A stretch of 64,000 bases of DNA from an uncultured Draconibacterium sp. (GCF_963675585.1 NZ_OY776414.1:1157001-1221000), one strand, 5' to 3'; shown: positions 36,262-45,233, counted from the first letter of the stretch. Notes: a model not told the origin generated them from the sequence alone. A program made the numbers and translations.

Positions 36262-36300
36262 GACTAAATTATAGTCGAAATATTGACGACATTATTGTCA
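36262..36300. promoter_or_regulatory. Candidate damage-regulon operators upstream of dinB
   Basis: GACTA-N5-TAGTC (36262-36276) is an exact 5-5-5 dyad. TGAC-N9-GTCA (36284-36300) follows and ends 5 bp before the dinB ATG. Their position over the presumed promoter suits repression by the divergently encoded S24 regulator. No copy was found in front of the regulator itself. Confidence 0.4.
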
Positions 36301-36305
36301 TTTTA

Positions 36306-37520
36306 ATGAATAGAAACATAGTACATATAGATTTAGATACGTTTTTTGTTTCCTGCGAGCGTTTATTAAACTCGGAGTTGAACGGAAAACCTGTACTGGT
36401 TGGCGGTACCAGTGGGCGGGGAGTGGTGGCGGCTTGTAGTTACGAGGCACGGCAATACGGTGTGCATTCGGCAATGCCCATGCAAATGGCACGGCGGCTT
36501 TGCCCCGAGGCAATTGTGGTAAAAGGGAACAGTTCGGTTTACAGCAAGTTTTCAGAAAGTATAACTGACATTATAAAAGAGGAATCGCCGCTGTACGAGA
36601 AATCTTCCATCGATGAATTTTACATCGATGTAAGTGGAATGGATAAATTTTACGGTTCGTATTTGTGGGCGCAGGAGTTGCGGAAGCGGATAATTCGTGA
36701 AACGGGGCTGCCTATTTCCTTTGGGCTTTCAACAAATAAAACGGTATCGAAAGTGGCAACGGGTGAAATAAAACCCAACAACCACTTAAAAATAGAAAGC
36801 GGGCAGGAAAAGAATTTTCTGGCTCCCCTGCTGGTAAAAAAGATTCCGATGGTGGGCGACCAGACTTACAAGCTGTTGCTGAGTATGGGCGTTCGCTACG
36901 TAAAAACCATTCAGGAAATGCCCATTGAACTGATGGAAAAAGTGATGGGAAAAAACGGAATTGCCCTTTGGAAAAAAGCGCAGGGAATTGATAATTCGCT
37001 GGTGGAACCTTACCACGAGCGCAAATCCATTTCGTCGTCGCTAACCTTTGAGAAGGATACCATTGATGTACAGGCGCTAAAAAAACTGTTGCTGGCCATG
37101 GCGGAAAAACTGGCTTTTTATCTGCGCAACGGCAACAAACTTACTTCGTGTGTTACGGTAACCATTCGTTATTCCGATTTCGACACCCGCACCCGGCAAA
37201 AACGAATACCCTACACTTCGCTCGATCACACGCTGATTGCCACTACCATGGAACTTTTCGATCAGCTTTACAACCGGCGGGTTTTGGTGCGTTTAGTGGG
37301 CGTACGGTTTAGTCACCTGGTTGGAGGAAGTTACCAAATGCGATTGTTTGAAGACAATGCCAACCTGATAAAATTGTATCAGCAAATGGATAAAATGCGT
37401 AACCGTTTCGGGCAGAATGCTGTTCGGCGCGCATCTACTCTGGGAACCCGAGGAATTGGGCAAATGAGCAACCCGTTTAACGGACAGCCGCCGGTTATTC
37501 CGGCACACCGAAGGATGTGA
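36306..37520 (+). CDS. dinB: Y-family DNA polymerase IV
   Basis: A 404-residue translesion polymerase. Catalytic residues are in IDLDTFFVSCE (first Asp, about residue 8) and SSIDEFYIDVSG (Asp-Glu pair, about 102-103). The steric-gate region is FFVSCE, with AACSYEARQYGVHSAMPM as the fingers motif. The little-finger domain follows, and QMRLFED (about 345-351) fits the beta-clamp binding consensus QxxLF. It incorporates nucleotides opposite damaged bases at low fidelity. It is followed by a DnaE-type polymerase at 123 bp, an arrangement seen in Bacteroidota mutagenesis cassettes. Confidence 0.94.
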   Translation: MNRNIVHIDLDTFFVSCERLLNSELNGKPVLVGGTSGRGVVAACSYEARQYGVHSAMPMQMARRLCPEAIVVKGNSSVYSKFSESITDIIKEESPLYEKSSIDEFYIDVSGMDKFYGSYLWAQELRKRIIRETGLPISFGLSTNKTVSKVATGEIKPNNHLKIESGQEKNFLAPLLVKKIPMVGDQTYKLLLSMGVRYVKTIQEMPIELMEKVMGKNGIALWKKAQGIDNSLVEPYHERKSISSSLTFEKDTIDVQALKKLLLAMAEKLAFYLRNGNKLTSCVTVTIRYSDFDTRTRQKRIPYTSLDHTLIATTMELFDQLYNRRVLVRLVGVRFSHLVGGSYQMRLFEDNANLIKLYQQMDKMRNRFGQNAVRRASTLGTRGIGQMSNPFNGQPPVIPAHRRM

Positions 37521-37643
37521 GACATGAAAAGAAACAGGATTGAAATGATTGAATGAGATTGAAAAAGGTTGATTTTTATGGCTTTATCCCATCAATCATC
37601 ATCAATCTCGAGTCAATCTTTATCAAACTAATTTTTTAAAAAG

Positions 37644-40600
37644 ATGCTACTAAATTGTCATACTTATTACAGTTATAAATTTGGAACCATTTCCATCGAT
37701 CAGTTGATTGAGGAAGCCATTGATAAAAACTACCATTCGCTGGTTTTAACCGATATTAACAATACATCGGCAGCCATCGATTTTATCCGGCGTTGCCAGG
37801 GAAAAGATTTAAAACCTGTTCTGGGCATCGATTTCAGAAACGGTGCCAGGCAAAAATACATTGGCATTGCAAAAAACAACCAGGGTTTCCGGGAATTGAA
37901 TGAGCACCTTACTTTTCATCTGCATTCGGGAAAAGAGTTTGCAAACAGAGCGCCAATATTTTTGAATGCTTTTGTTGTGTATCCGATAGGAAGTATTCAT
38001 CCGAAACACCTGAATCGGGATGAATTTATTGGCGTGCGGCCGTCGGAAATAAACAAACTGTTTGGCGATTTACGAAATTACCCCGAAAAACTGGTGATTT
38101 TGCAGCCGGTTACTTTTCGCAATAAACGCGATTTTAATGTGCACCGGCTTTTGCGCACCATGGACAACAATACTTTGCTGAGCCGTTTGCCCAAAAGCGA
38201 AGAAGCCAGCCCCAATGAGATCATGCAATCACGGAATGAAATTCTTTATCACTTTCGCGATTTTCCGCAGATAATTGAAAATACACAAGGATTAATTAAA
38301 AGCTGTTCCATTGATTTTACCTTCAAACAAAACAAAAATAAAAAGTGCTATACTTCTTCTTCCGAAGAGGATTTTAAGCTGCTTAGCAAACTGGCGTGGG
38401 ATGGTATTTTGTATCGTTTTGGAGAGCCTTCGCCCAGGGTAGTGGCCCGAATGGAAAAGGAACTGAAAATTATCCGGCAGATGGATTTTTCGGCCTATTT
38501 TCTGATTAACTGGGATCTGGTGGAATACGCCCGCAGCCAGGGATGTTACTATGTGGGGCGGGGAAGTGGCGCCAATAGTATGGTGGCGTACCTGCTTCGA
38601 ATTACCGATGTCGATCCGCTTGAACTGGATCTGTATTTCGAGCGTTTTATCAATCCTTCGCGGCAAAGTCCGCCCGATTTTGATATTGATTTTGCCTCGC
38701 GTGACCGCGATCGGATTACCCGTTATATTTTCGACAGGCACGGCTGGAACAAAACGGCGCTGGTGGGAACGTACATTACTTTTCAGTACAAATCGATGAT
38801 TCGCGAGCTCGGGAAAGTTTTTGGTTTGCCTGCGCACGAAATCGAAAAATTGCAGGCTACAAAAGATTTTAGCAGTTTGGATGATATCGGAAAACTGGTG
38901 CTTCAGTACAGCCAACTGATTCATGGATTTCCGAGTCATTTGAGTGTACATTCCAGCGGGATTTTAATTTCTGAAGAGCCGATAAGTGCTTACACGGCTA
39001 CCATTATGCCGCCCAAAGGTTTTCCAACCATTCATTTTAGTATGCTCGAAGCGGAAGATCTTGGTTTTGCCAAATTCGATATTCTGGGGCAGCGCGGTTT
39101 AAGTAAAATTGAAGATGCCATTCGTCTTGTTCAGGAAAATACGGGTGATGAAATTGATATTCACGACCTGAAAACATACAAGGATGACGACCGCATAAAA
39201 GAGCTGTTAAAACATGGAAATACAATTGGCTGTTTTTATGTGGAATCGCCGGCCATGCGCATGTTGCTGACCAAACTGGAAGCCGACGATTACCTGCGTT
39301 TGGTGGCGGCAAGTTCCATTATTCGCCCCGGAGTGGCACAAAGCGGAATGATGCGCGAGTACATTTTGCGTTACCGCGATCGCAGCCGGTGTGTGGAAGC
39401 CCAAAAGGAAGCGCCCGCACTTTACGAGCTTCTTGAAGAAACTTACGGCGTAATGGTTTACCAGGAAGATGTAATAAAAGTGGCGCACCTTTTTGCCGGA
39501 CTTACTTTGGCCGAGTCGGATATTTTGCGGCGCGGCATGTCGTGGAAGTTTAAGCAACGCAACGAGTTTGGTAAAATAAAGGACAAATTTTTTTCCAATT
39601 GCGAAGAGAAAGGCTACGATTATGCATTGGTTACGCGTGTTTGGACCCAGATTGAAAGTTTTGCCAATTATGCTTTTTCGAAGGGGCATTCGGCGTCGTA
39701 CGCGGTTGAAAGTTACCAGGCCTTGTTTATAAAAGCCTATTATCCGTTGGAATACATTGTGGCCACCATTAACAACGGCGGTGGTTTTTACCGTACCGAA
39801 TTGTATGTGCACGAAGCGCGGATGCACGGCGCCAAAATTTTTCCACCCTGTATCAACCGCAGCGAAAATCAAACGGTAATCAATGGAAATGTAATTCATT
39901 TGGGATTTGGCTTTTTAAAAAGCCTTGAAACCACTACTATCAATGCGATTTTAAACGAACGTTACCGGGGCGGTTATTACCGGAGTTTGCAGGATTTTTT
40001 GGGGCGCGTACCCATTTCGCTGGAGCAACTCAGTATATTAATTCGTGTGGGCGCTTTTAATTTTACCCGGAAATCGAAAAAAGAATTGCTTTGGAATGCA
40101 CATTTTATTCTGGCTAAATCGAAAAAAACAGCACCCGAACGCACGCTGTTTCAGCAGGAAGTAAAAGAGTTTGCAATTCCCGAGTTGTATTATCATCCGC
40201 TGGAAAATGCCTACGACGAAATTGAATTGCTGGGATTTCCGGTTACCCGATCGACGTTTGAATTGCTAGAAAATATGCCTTTGCCAAAAACACTGGCTGC
40301 TGATTTGCCACAGCTAATCAATCAAAACGTAGTAATTGTAGGTAGTTTGGTGCATGTAAAACGAACCCGCACCAACAATGCAAAAACTATGAGCTTTGGC
40401 GTTTTTATTGATTACCAGGGGCACTGGATCGACACGGTTCAATTTCCGCAAATTGCAGCACGTTACCCGTTTTCGGGTGGTGGCTGCTACCTGATAAAAG
40501 GCAAAGTAGTGGAAGAATTTGGCTTTATAAGTATTGAAGTAGCCGAATTGTACCGACTGCCCAACGAAAATATGGAAGAACCTTCAACACGCTTAAAACC

Positions 40601-40682
40601 GGTGGATTCTGCGGTTTCCAAACCACAGTTGCAGAGTGAAAAATTAAAGTTGCAATCGAATTATCCGGAAGAACAGTGGTAA
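37644..40682 (+). CDS. DNA polymerase III alpha subunit, short error-prone type (DnaE2-like)
   Basis: A 1012-residue C-family polymerase, shorter than replicative DnaE (about 1160). An N-terminal PHP domain opens LLNCHTYYSYKFGTISIDQLIEEA. The polymerase core has GCYYVGRGSGANSMVAYLL, the catalytic PPDFDIDFASRDRD (Asp triad, about 349-353) and YAFSKGHSASYAVESYQALFIKAYYP. The C-terminus has an OB-fold domain (VVIVGSLVHVKRTRTNNAKTMSFGVF). The clamp-binding and tau-binding C-terminal tail of replicative alpha is missing. Together with dinB and an S24 repressor it fits an inducible translesion module in which ImuB is replaced by a true polymerase IV. Confidence 0.9.
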   Translation: MLLNCHTYYSYKFGTISIDQLIEEAIDKNYHSLVLTDINNTSAAIDFIRRCQGKDLKPVLGIDFRNGARQKYIGIAKNNQGFRELNEHLTFHLHSGKEFANRAPIFLNAFVVYPIGSIHPKHLNRDEFIGVRPSEINKLFGDLRNYPEKLVILQPVTFRNKRDFNVHRLLRTMDNNTLLSRLPKSEEASPNEIMQSRNEILYHFRDFPQIIENTQGLIKSCSIDFTFKQNKNKKCYTSSSEEDFKLLSKLAWDGILYRFGEPSPRVVARMEKELKIIRQMDFSAYFLINWDLVEYARSQGCYYVGRGSGANSMVAYLLRITDVDPLELDLYFERFINPSRQSPPDFDIDFASRDRDRITRYIFDRHGWNKTALVGTYITFQYKSMIRELGKVFGLPAHEIEKLQATKDFSSLDDIGKLVLQYSQLIHGFPSHLSVHSSGILISEEPISAYTATIMPPKGFPTIHFSMLEAEDLGFAKFDILGQRGLSKIEDAIRLVQENTGDEIDIHDLKTYKDDDRIKELLKHGNTIGCFYVESPAMRMLLTKLEADDYLRLVAASSIIRPGVAQSGMMREYILRYRDRSRCVEAQKEAPALYELLEETYGVMVYQEDVIKVAHLFAGLTLAESDILRRGMSWKFKQRNEFGKIKDKFFSNCEEKGYDYALVTRVWTQIESFANYAFSKGHSASYAVESYQALFIKAYYPLEYIVATINNGGGFYRTELYVHEARMHGAKIFPPCINRSENQTVINGNVIHLGFGFLKSLETTTINAILNERYRGGYYRSLQDFLGRVPISLEQLSILIRVGAFNFTRKSKKELLWNAHFILAKSKKTAPERTLFQQEVKEFAIPELYYHPLENAYDEIELLGFPVTRSTFELLENMPLPKTLAADLPQLINQNVVIVGSLVHVKRTRTNNAKTMSFGVFIDYQGHWIDTVQFPQIAARYPFSGGGCYLIKGKVVEEFGFISIEVAELYRLPNENMEEPSTRLKPVDSAVSKPQLQSEKLKLQSNYPEEQW

Positions 40683-40697
40683 TTGCAATTTTTTAAA

Positions 40698-40767
40698 GAA
40701 TCCGAAGGATTCAAATATTTATAGAAAAGAATCAAACGTATTTTAGCTACGACTCCGGCCGGAGTCG
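40698..40767. repeat. Intergenic palindromic repeat pair after dnaE
   Basis: GAATCC-GAA-GGATTC (40698-40712) and the 18-bp perfect palindrome CGACTCCGGCCGGAGTCG (40750-40767) lie 38 bp apart. They differ from the CACC/GGCTTTAGCC REPs next to them. Short GAATCC/GACTCC palindromes of this sort recur between genes in many Bacteroidota; their function is unknown. Confidence 0.55.
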
Positions 40768-40836
40768 AATTCCTCTTGTTGCACCAATTCTAATAATATA
40801 CGAATTATTCAAAATCGATTAAACAAGATTGTATTA

Positions 40837-40958
40837 CACCATGCTTTAGCTTGGTGATTTTGAGAATTATTTGGAAGAACGGCTTTAGCCATTAATTTCC
40901 CCTGAACGGCTGAAGCCAGTTTTATAGCTACTGGAGGTCACCGCACTAAAGTGCGGTG
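40837..40958. repeat. Inverted pair of REP-like units (R5, R6)
   Basis: R5: hairpin CACCA...TGGTG (40837-40856) and GGCTTTAGCC (40881-40890). R6, reversed: GGCTGAAGCC (40908-40917) and the perfect 8-bp hairpin CACCGCAC-TAAA-GTGCGGTG (40939-40958). They belong to the same family as R1-R4 and form a BIME-like inverted pair on the far side of the polymerase genes. The rest of the 437-bp gap 40683-41119 shows no gene. Confidence 0.8.
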
Positions 40959-41119
40959 CAAAACACAATGACTTTTATAAATATCCTTTCCTTTTCAAAT
41001 TACTTCTGACTACATTTGGGTTTGTCAAAATATTGTCAAACTTAAAAACAGGAAAGATTGATTTTGGAGTTGAAGATTCTTCTTCGTGCTTCTGTATTTG
41101 GTCTTCCAACTTGTTTCAA

Positions 41120-42160
41120 ATGAAAGCTGTTTACTACGAAGAATTTCAGGGAAAAGTAGAAATCAAAGAAGTTGCAAATCCGACGGTTTCACCCGGCAGT
41201 GTAATTGTAAAAGTGGCTGCTACCGGAATTTGTCGCAGTGACTGGCATGGCTGGATGGGACACGATCCGGATATTGTTTTGCCCCATGTTCCCGGGCACG
41301 AGTTGGCCGGAACCATTTCAGAAATTGGCTCCGAAATTAAAAACTTTAAAGTAGGCGACCGGGTAACTGTGCCTTTTGTAAGTGGTTGTGGTTGTTGTCC
41401 CGAGTGCCAAACGGGAAATCATCAGGTTTGCGACAAGCAGTTTCAGCCCGGTTTTACGGCCTGGGGATCGTTTGCCGAGTTCGTTGAAATAAAGTATGCC
41501 GATATAAATTTGGTTCATCTGCCCGATGAAATTGACTTTGTAACAGCAGCAAGTCTGGGCTGCCGCTTTATTACTTCGTTTCGTGCGGTTATCGACCAGG
41601 GCAAAGTAACTGCCGGACAGTGGGTAGCCGTGCACGGTTGCGGCGGTGTTGGGCTTTCGGCCATCAACATTGCAGCCGGTGCGGGAGCCAGTGTTATTGC
41701 AATTGATATTGACGATAGCAAACTTGATCTGGCGAAAAAACTGGGAGCTAAAATCGGCATTAATGCAAAGCAGGTTGATTCGGTTCCGGCAGAAATTATT
41801 AAAGAAACGGTTCGTGGCGCGCATCTTTCCATTGATGCACTGGGAAGCCAGGAAACCTGTTTTAACTCCATTTCGTGTTTGCGAAAACGGGGTAAACACA
41901 TACAAGTTGGATTAACAACTGCCGACCACAAACATCCGAAAATACCCATGGACAAAGTGGTGGCACACGAAATTGAAATTTTGGGAAGTCACGGTATGCA
42001 GGCGTTTCGTTACGATGCTGTGTTTGAAATGATAAAAGCTGGGAAAGTACATCCTGAATTGATGCTGGGAAAAACCATTTCGTTGGAAGAAGCACCTGAG
42101 GCTCTTGTAAATATGAATAAGTTTGAAAATTTGGGAGTAACTGTTATAACTAAATTCTAA
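41120..42160 (+). CDS. Zinc-dependent medium-chain alcohol dehydrogenase
   Basis: A 346-residue MDR dehydrogenase. Catalytic zinc ligands are in [10 protein letters not shown] (Cys) and VPGHELAG (His-Glu). The structural zinc site has four Cys in [16 protein letters not shown] (about 92-107). The NAD(P) fold is [13 protein letters not shown] (about 173-185), with [12 protein letters not shown] supplying an Asp that favours NAD(H). The in-frame ORF extends upstream to 41033 but those 29 residues are unlike the family, so the ATG at 41120 is used. Substrate unknown; it precedes an omega-amidase gene by 34 bp. Confidence 0.88.
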   Translation: MKAVYYEEFQGKVEIKEVANPTVSPGSVIVKVAATGICRSDWHGWMGHDPDIVLPHVPGHELAGTISEIGSEIKNFKVGDRVTVPFVSGCGCCPECQTGNHQVCDKQFQPGFTAWGSFAEFVEIKYADINLVHLPDEIDFVTAASLGCRFITSFRAVIDQGKVTAGQWVAVHGCGGVGLSAINIAAGAGASVIAIDIDDSKLDLAKKLGAKIGINAKQVDSVPAEIIKETVRGAHLSIDALGSQETCFNSISCLRKRGKHIQVGLTTADHKHPKIPMDKVVAHEIEILGSHGMQAFRYDAVFEMIKAGKVHPELMLGKTISLEEAPEALVNMNKFENLGVTVITKF

Positions 42161-42194
42161 TCTGCGTTTATCTGTGCAATCTGCGAGAAACAAT

Positions 42195-42962
42195 ATGAAA
42201 AACCTTAAAATAACCATCATACAACCCGATATAATCTGGGAAAACCCAAAGAAGAACCTGGAGAAATATTCAAAATGGCTTGAAAACGTTGGGGATTCAG
42301 ATGTAATTATTTTTCCCGAAATGTTTACCACCGGTTTTTCGATGGAGCCTGAAAAGTTAAAAGAACCGATGGACGGAATTTCTGTTAACTGGATGAAAAA
42401 ACTGGCTGCTGAGAAAAATGTTGCTTTGGTTGGCAGCCTGATAATTAAGGAGAATGGTAAAATTTATAACCGGGCACTTTGGGTATTTCCCGATGGAACG
42501 ATTGAGAAATACGACAAACGCCATTTGTACACCATGGGGCAGGAGCACCTTCATTATTCGCCCGGAAAAGAAAAAACGATTGTGGAATACAAAGGCTGGA
42601 AATTCTGTCCGCAAATCTGTTACGATCTTCGTTTTCCGGCTTTTGCACGAAACCTGGAGGACTACGATGTCGTTTTTTATATGGCCAACTGGCCCTCGCC
42701 ACGCCATCATGTCTGGAAAAATCTTCTGATTTCGCGTGCCATTGAAAATCAGGCTTATTGTTTTGGAATAAATCGTACCGGAACCGATGGAACCGGATTA
42801 AAATATCGGGGCGATTCTGCCTGCATTTCGCCAAAAGGAATAGCTGAATTTATGGGCGAATCAGAAACTACAAAGACCTTTGAAATATCGTGGACAGAAC
42901 TTCATAATTTTAGAAAACGTTTCCCGCTGCTGAACGATCGTGATTCATTCCATATTTTGTAA
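42195..42962 (+). CDS. Omega-amidase / carbon-nitrogen hydrolase (YafV-like)
   Basis: A 255-residue nitrilase-superfamily enzyme. The Glu-Lys-Cys triad is visible: Glu in IIFPEMFTTGF (about 43), Lys in YDKRHLYTMGQE (about 108) and Cys in PQICYDLRFPAF (about 142). YMANWPSPRHHVWKNLLISRAIENQAYCFGINRTG is the family block for omega-amidases, which deaminate 2-oxoglutaramate and 2-oxosuccinamate as metabolite repair after glutamine transamination. The first family-like Met is at 42195; the extension to 42174 overlaps nothing conserved. It is probably co-transcribed with the alcohol dehydrogenase. Confidence 0.88.
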   Translation: MKNLKITIIQPDIIWENPKKNLEKYSKWLENVGDSDVIIFPEMFTTGFSMEPEKLKEPMDGISVNWMKKLAAEKNVALVGSLIIKENGKIYNRALWVFPDGTIEKYDKRHLYTMGQEHLHYSPGKEKTIVEYKGWKFCPQICYDLRFPAFARNLEDYDVVFYMANWPSPRHHVWKNLLISRAIENQAYCFGINRTGTDGTGLKYRGDSACISPKGIAEFMGESETTKTFEISWTELHNFRKRFPLLNDRDSFHIL

Positions 42963-43052
42963 TTCTTCTTTCTAATTTCTCAAAATTTCACTGGTTTATT
43001 CCGAAGCTTCCCCTTTACATGATATCTGCAAGAATAGATACTTATCTGATAT

Positions 43053-43159
43053 AACTATGTTTTTAGTTGTGTAATATCCACTGAAACAGATAGATATGGT
43101 TTCATATAAAAAATAACTAATTATTTAGTTTGAAAACTAAAAACTTAGTTATATGTTTG
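43053..43159 (+). promoter_or_regulatory. tonB-cluster promoter with BlaI-type operators
   Basis: Two identical dyads AACTAA-N4-TTAGTT occur at 43115-43130 and 43135-43150, their centres exactly 20 bp apart. A third with one mismatch (AACTAT-N4-TTAGTT) is at 43053-43068. The promoter TTTG (43129-43132), N19, TATGTTTG (43152-43159) interlocks with them: the first dyad overlaps the -33 box and the second fills the spacer. A bound repressor would block RNA polymerase. BlaI, encoded downstream, is the obvious ligand. Predicted leader length is about 84 nt. Confidence 0.75.
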
Positions 43160-43249
43160 TTCGTATAAATTATAACAGGATTAAAGCAGGGAGCTGGTTG
43201 TTTATTGAACGGTAATTCAAATAAAAATTAACCAGTAATCTTAAAAATC

Positions 43250-43939
43250 ATGGAAACAAAAAAATCGAGAAAAGCAGATTTAGAAAGTAAAAGAAGCACG
43301 TTCTTTTTAATTGGAATTGTTGTGGCATTGGGAATTTCGTTGGTAGCTTTTGAATGGACTACTAAACCCATTAGAGCAGAATCGTTGGGAATGATTCAAT
43401 CGCTGGCTGTTGAGGAAGAGATTATCCCAATTACGAGGGAGAAGGAAATAAAACCTCCGCCACCGCCTCCGCCACCAAAAGTTATTGAAGTGTTAAACAT
43501 TGTGGATGATGACATTGAGATTGAAGACGAGTTGGTAATAGAAGACACTGAAGCCGATGATGAAACCATAATCGATGTTCAGCCCGTAATTGAAGCGGCC
43601 GAAGAGGAAGAAGAAGATATGAATCAGATTTTTCTGATTGTGGAGGAGCCGGCAGAATTTCCTGGAGGAACGCGTGCTTTGTACAATTTCATTAGTAATG
43701 CGGTTCGTTATCCGGTAATTGCGCAGGAGAACGGAATTCAAGGTAGAGTGTATGTAAAGTTTGTAGTTAACGAGGAGGGAAAAGTAAGCGACGGAGAGAT
43801 TACGCGTGGTGTGGATGCATCGCTCGACAAAGAAGCACTTCGGGTAATTAACAGTTTGCCAAAATTCAAACCCGGGAAACAAAGAGGAAAACCCGTAAAA
43901 GTGTATTACAACGCGCAAATTATATTTCAGTTGCAATAA
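43250..43939 (+). CDS. TonB-family energy transducer
   Basis: A 229-residue protein. The cytoplasmic basic start is followed by a membrane anchor (about 16-36, FFLIGIVVALGISLVAFEW), a Pro-rich segment (IKPPPPPPPPKVIEV, about 67-81), an acidic linker (EIEDELVIEDTEADDE) and a C-terminal TonB_C domain (about 125-229, EEPAEFPGGTRALYNFI to KVYYNAQIIFQLQ). TonB couples the ExbBD proton-motive complex to outer-membrane receptors. It is the first gene of a cluster with BlaI and BlaR1, and no receptor or exbBD is adjacent, which suggests a regulated role. The operators upstream imply BlaI control. Confidence 0.9.
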   Translation: METKKSRKADLESKRSTFFLIGIVVALGISLVAFEWTTKPIRAESLGMIQSLAVEEEIIPITREKEIKPPPPPPPPKVIEVLNIVDDDIEIEDELVIEDTEADDETIIDVQPVIEAAEEEEEDMNQIFLIVEEPAEFPGGTRALYNFISNAVRYPVIAQENGIQGRVYVKFVVNEEGKVSDGEITRGVDASLDKEALRVINSLPKFKPGKQRGKPVKVYYNAQIIFQLQ

Positions 43940-43966
43940 ATTGTTGAACCAATAAATAAAGTAAAA

Positions 43967-44737
43967 ATGAAAATTTTAAAATTAGTAGTTCCAGTAGTGT
44001 TTTTATTCCTTGGCATGGTATTTACTGCAAACAGCCAGGAAAAATCGAATAACAAAGACGATGTTTTTGTTATTGTAGATGAAATGCCTGAGTATCCGGG
44101 TGGTGATGAAGCTCTGCGTAAAGACATTGCCAATAGTGTGAAATATCCTGAAGATGCTGTTAAAAAAGGTGTTCAGGGAAAAGTGTATGTTACTTTTGTA
44201 GTTGATGAAAATGGTAAAGTTTCGGACACAAAAATAGCACGCGGTGTTGATCCGTCTTTGGACAAAGAAGCCATGAGGGTAATGAACGAATTAAAAACAT
44301 GGACACCCGGGAAACAAAAGGGAGAACCTGTAAAGGTTTCGTACACAGTGCCAATAAATTTTGCGCTTAATTCGGGCGACTCAAAAGAAAAAAGTCATTC
44401 CAAAGTGAATGAAAAAGGTGATGTTGTGTTTTTTATTGTTGAAGACATGCCTGAGTTTCCTGGAGGTGACGAAGCACTCAGACAATTTATTGCCACTAAC
44501 GTGAAATACCCGGAGGATGCAAAAAAGAATGGAATTGCGGGTAAAGTTTACATTAGTTTTGTTGTGGATGAAAACGGTAAAGTTGCCGATACCAAAGTTG
44601 CGCGTGGAGTAGACCCATCGCTCGATAAAGAAGCGCTTCGTGTTGTAAATTTATCGCCAACATGGAAGCCTGGGAAACAGAGAGGCGAAGCAGTAAAAGT
44701 TCAATATACTGTACCGATCAGTTTTGCTTTAAATTAA
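43967..44737 (+). CDS. Secreted protein with two TonB_C domains
   Basis: A 256-residue protein with a signal peptide (MKILKLVVPVVFLFLGMVFT, ending ANSQE) and two tandem TonB_C domains, about 33-126 and 152-256. The repeats share FVIVDEMPEYPGGDEALRKDI/FFIVEDMPEFPGGDEALRQFI, KVYVTFVVDENGKVSDTKIARGVDPSLDKEA and WxPGKQ. There is no membrane anchor or Pro-rich linker, so it is not a classical TonB; it would lie free or lipid-associated in the periplasm. The duplicated domain is nearly the same as the one fused to BlaR1 two genes on. Likely a partner or decoy in the same signalling system. It starts 27 bp after the tonB stop. Confidence 0.85.
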   Translation: MKILKLVVPVVFLFLGMVFTANSQEKSNNKDDVFVIVDEMPEYPGGDEALRKDIANSVKYPEDAVKKGVQGKVYVTFVVDENGKVSDTKIARGVDPSLDKEAMRVMNELKTWTPGKQKGEPVKVSYTVPINFALNSGDSKEKSHSKVNEKGDVVFFIVEDMPEFPGGDEALRQFIATNVKYPEDAKKNGIAGKVYISFVVDENGKVADTKVARGVDPSLDKEALRVVNLSPTWKPGKQRGEAVKVQYTVPISFALN

Positions 44738-44749
44738 TTTTTTTTGTCT

Positions 44750-44795
44750 ACCATACCTAAATAAATAGTTGTAAAACTAAGTGTTTAGGTATGGT
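44750..44795 (+). promoter_or_regulatory. BlaI-type operator pair inside a long inverted repeat before blaI
   Basis: Dyads ACCTAA-N4-ATAGTT (44755-44770) and AACTAA-N4-TTAGGT (44775-44790) are centred 20 bp apart, the same spacing as in front of the tonB cluster. A perfect 12-bp inverted repeat, ACCATACCTAAA (44750-44761) with TTTAGGTATGGT (44784-44795) and then TTTTTG, encloses them and could also act as the terminator of the preceding gene. A promoter TTG (44769-44771) with a poor -7 (TATGGTTT, 44790-44797) has the same geometry as the upstream one. Confidence 0.65.
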
Positions 44796-44837
44796 TTTTG
44801 TTATTATTGTGCAGGCTATATATTTAAATGCAATAAA

Positions 44838-45233
44838 ATGAAGGAACTAACAAAGGCTGAAGATCAGGTAATGCAGTTGTTGTGGAAACAGGAGAAAGCA
44901 TTTGTAAAAGATATAATCGAACAAATGCCGGTGCCGAAACCTGCATATAACACGGTTTCTACAATCATTCGTATTTTAGAGAAGAAAGGATTTGTTGGAC
45001 ACAATGCCTACGGAAAAACGCACGAATACTTTCCGTTGATAACACGTAAAGAGTACACTCGGTCGTTTATGAAAAATTTTATGCGAAATTATTTTAGTGG
45101 CTCTTTTCAGGAAATGGTTTCGTTTTTTGCCAAAGAAGACAACATGAGCTTATCTGATTTGGATGAGTTGATGGAGGATGTGAAACGCGATATACAAAAC
45201 GAAAATCCGGACAGCGATGAACAACTTGGTTAA
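44838..45233 (+). CDS. BlaI/MecI-family repressor
   Basis: A 131-residue winged-helix repressor: KELTKAEDQVMQLLWKQEKAFVKDIIEQM opens the domain and PAYNTVSTIIRILEKKGFVGHNAYGKTHEYFPLI is the recognition helix and wing. The C-terminal helices (about 75-125) mediate dimerisation. In the classical system BlaI is cleaved after BlaR1 senses its signal. Here it overlaps the BlaR1 gene by 17 bp and is preceded by paired dyads, so autoregulation is likely. The ATG at 44838 is the family start; the ORF upstream of it crosses the operators. Confidence 0.93.
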   Translation: MKELTKAEDQVMQLLWKQEKAFVKDIIEQMPVPKPAYNTVSTIIRILEKKGFVGHNAYGKTHEYFPLITRKEYTRSFMKNFMRNYFSGSFQEMVSFFAKEDNMSLSDLDELMEDVKRDIQNENPDSDEQLG

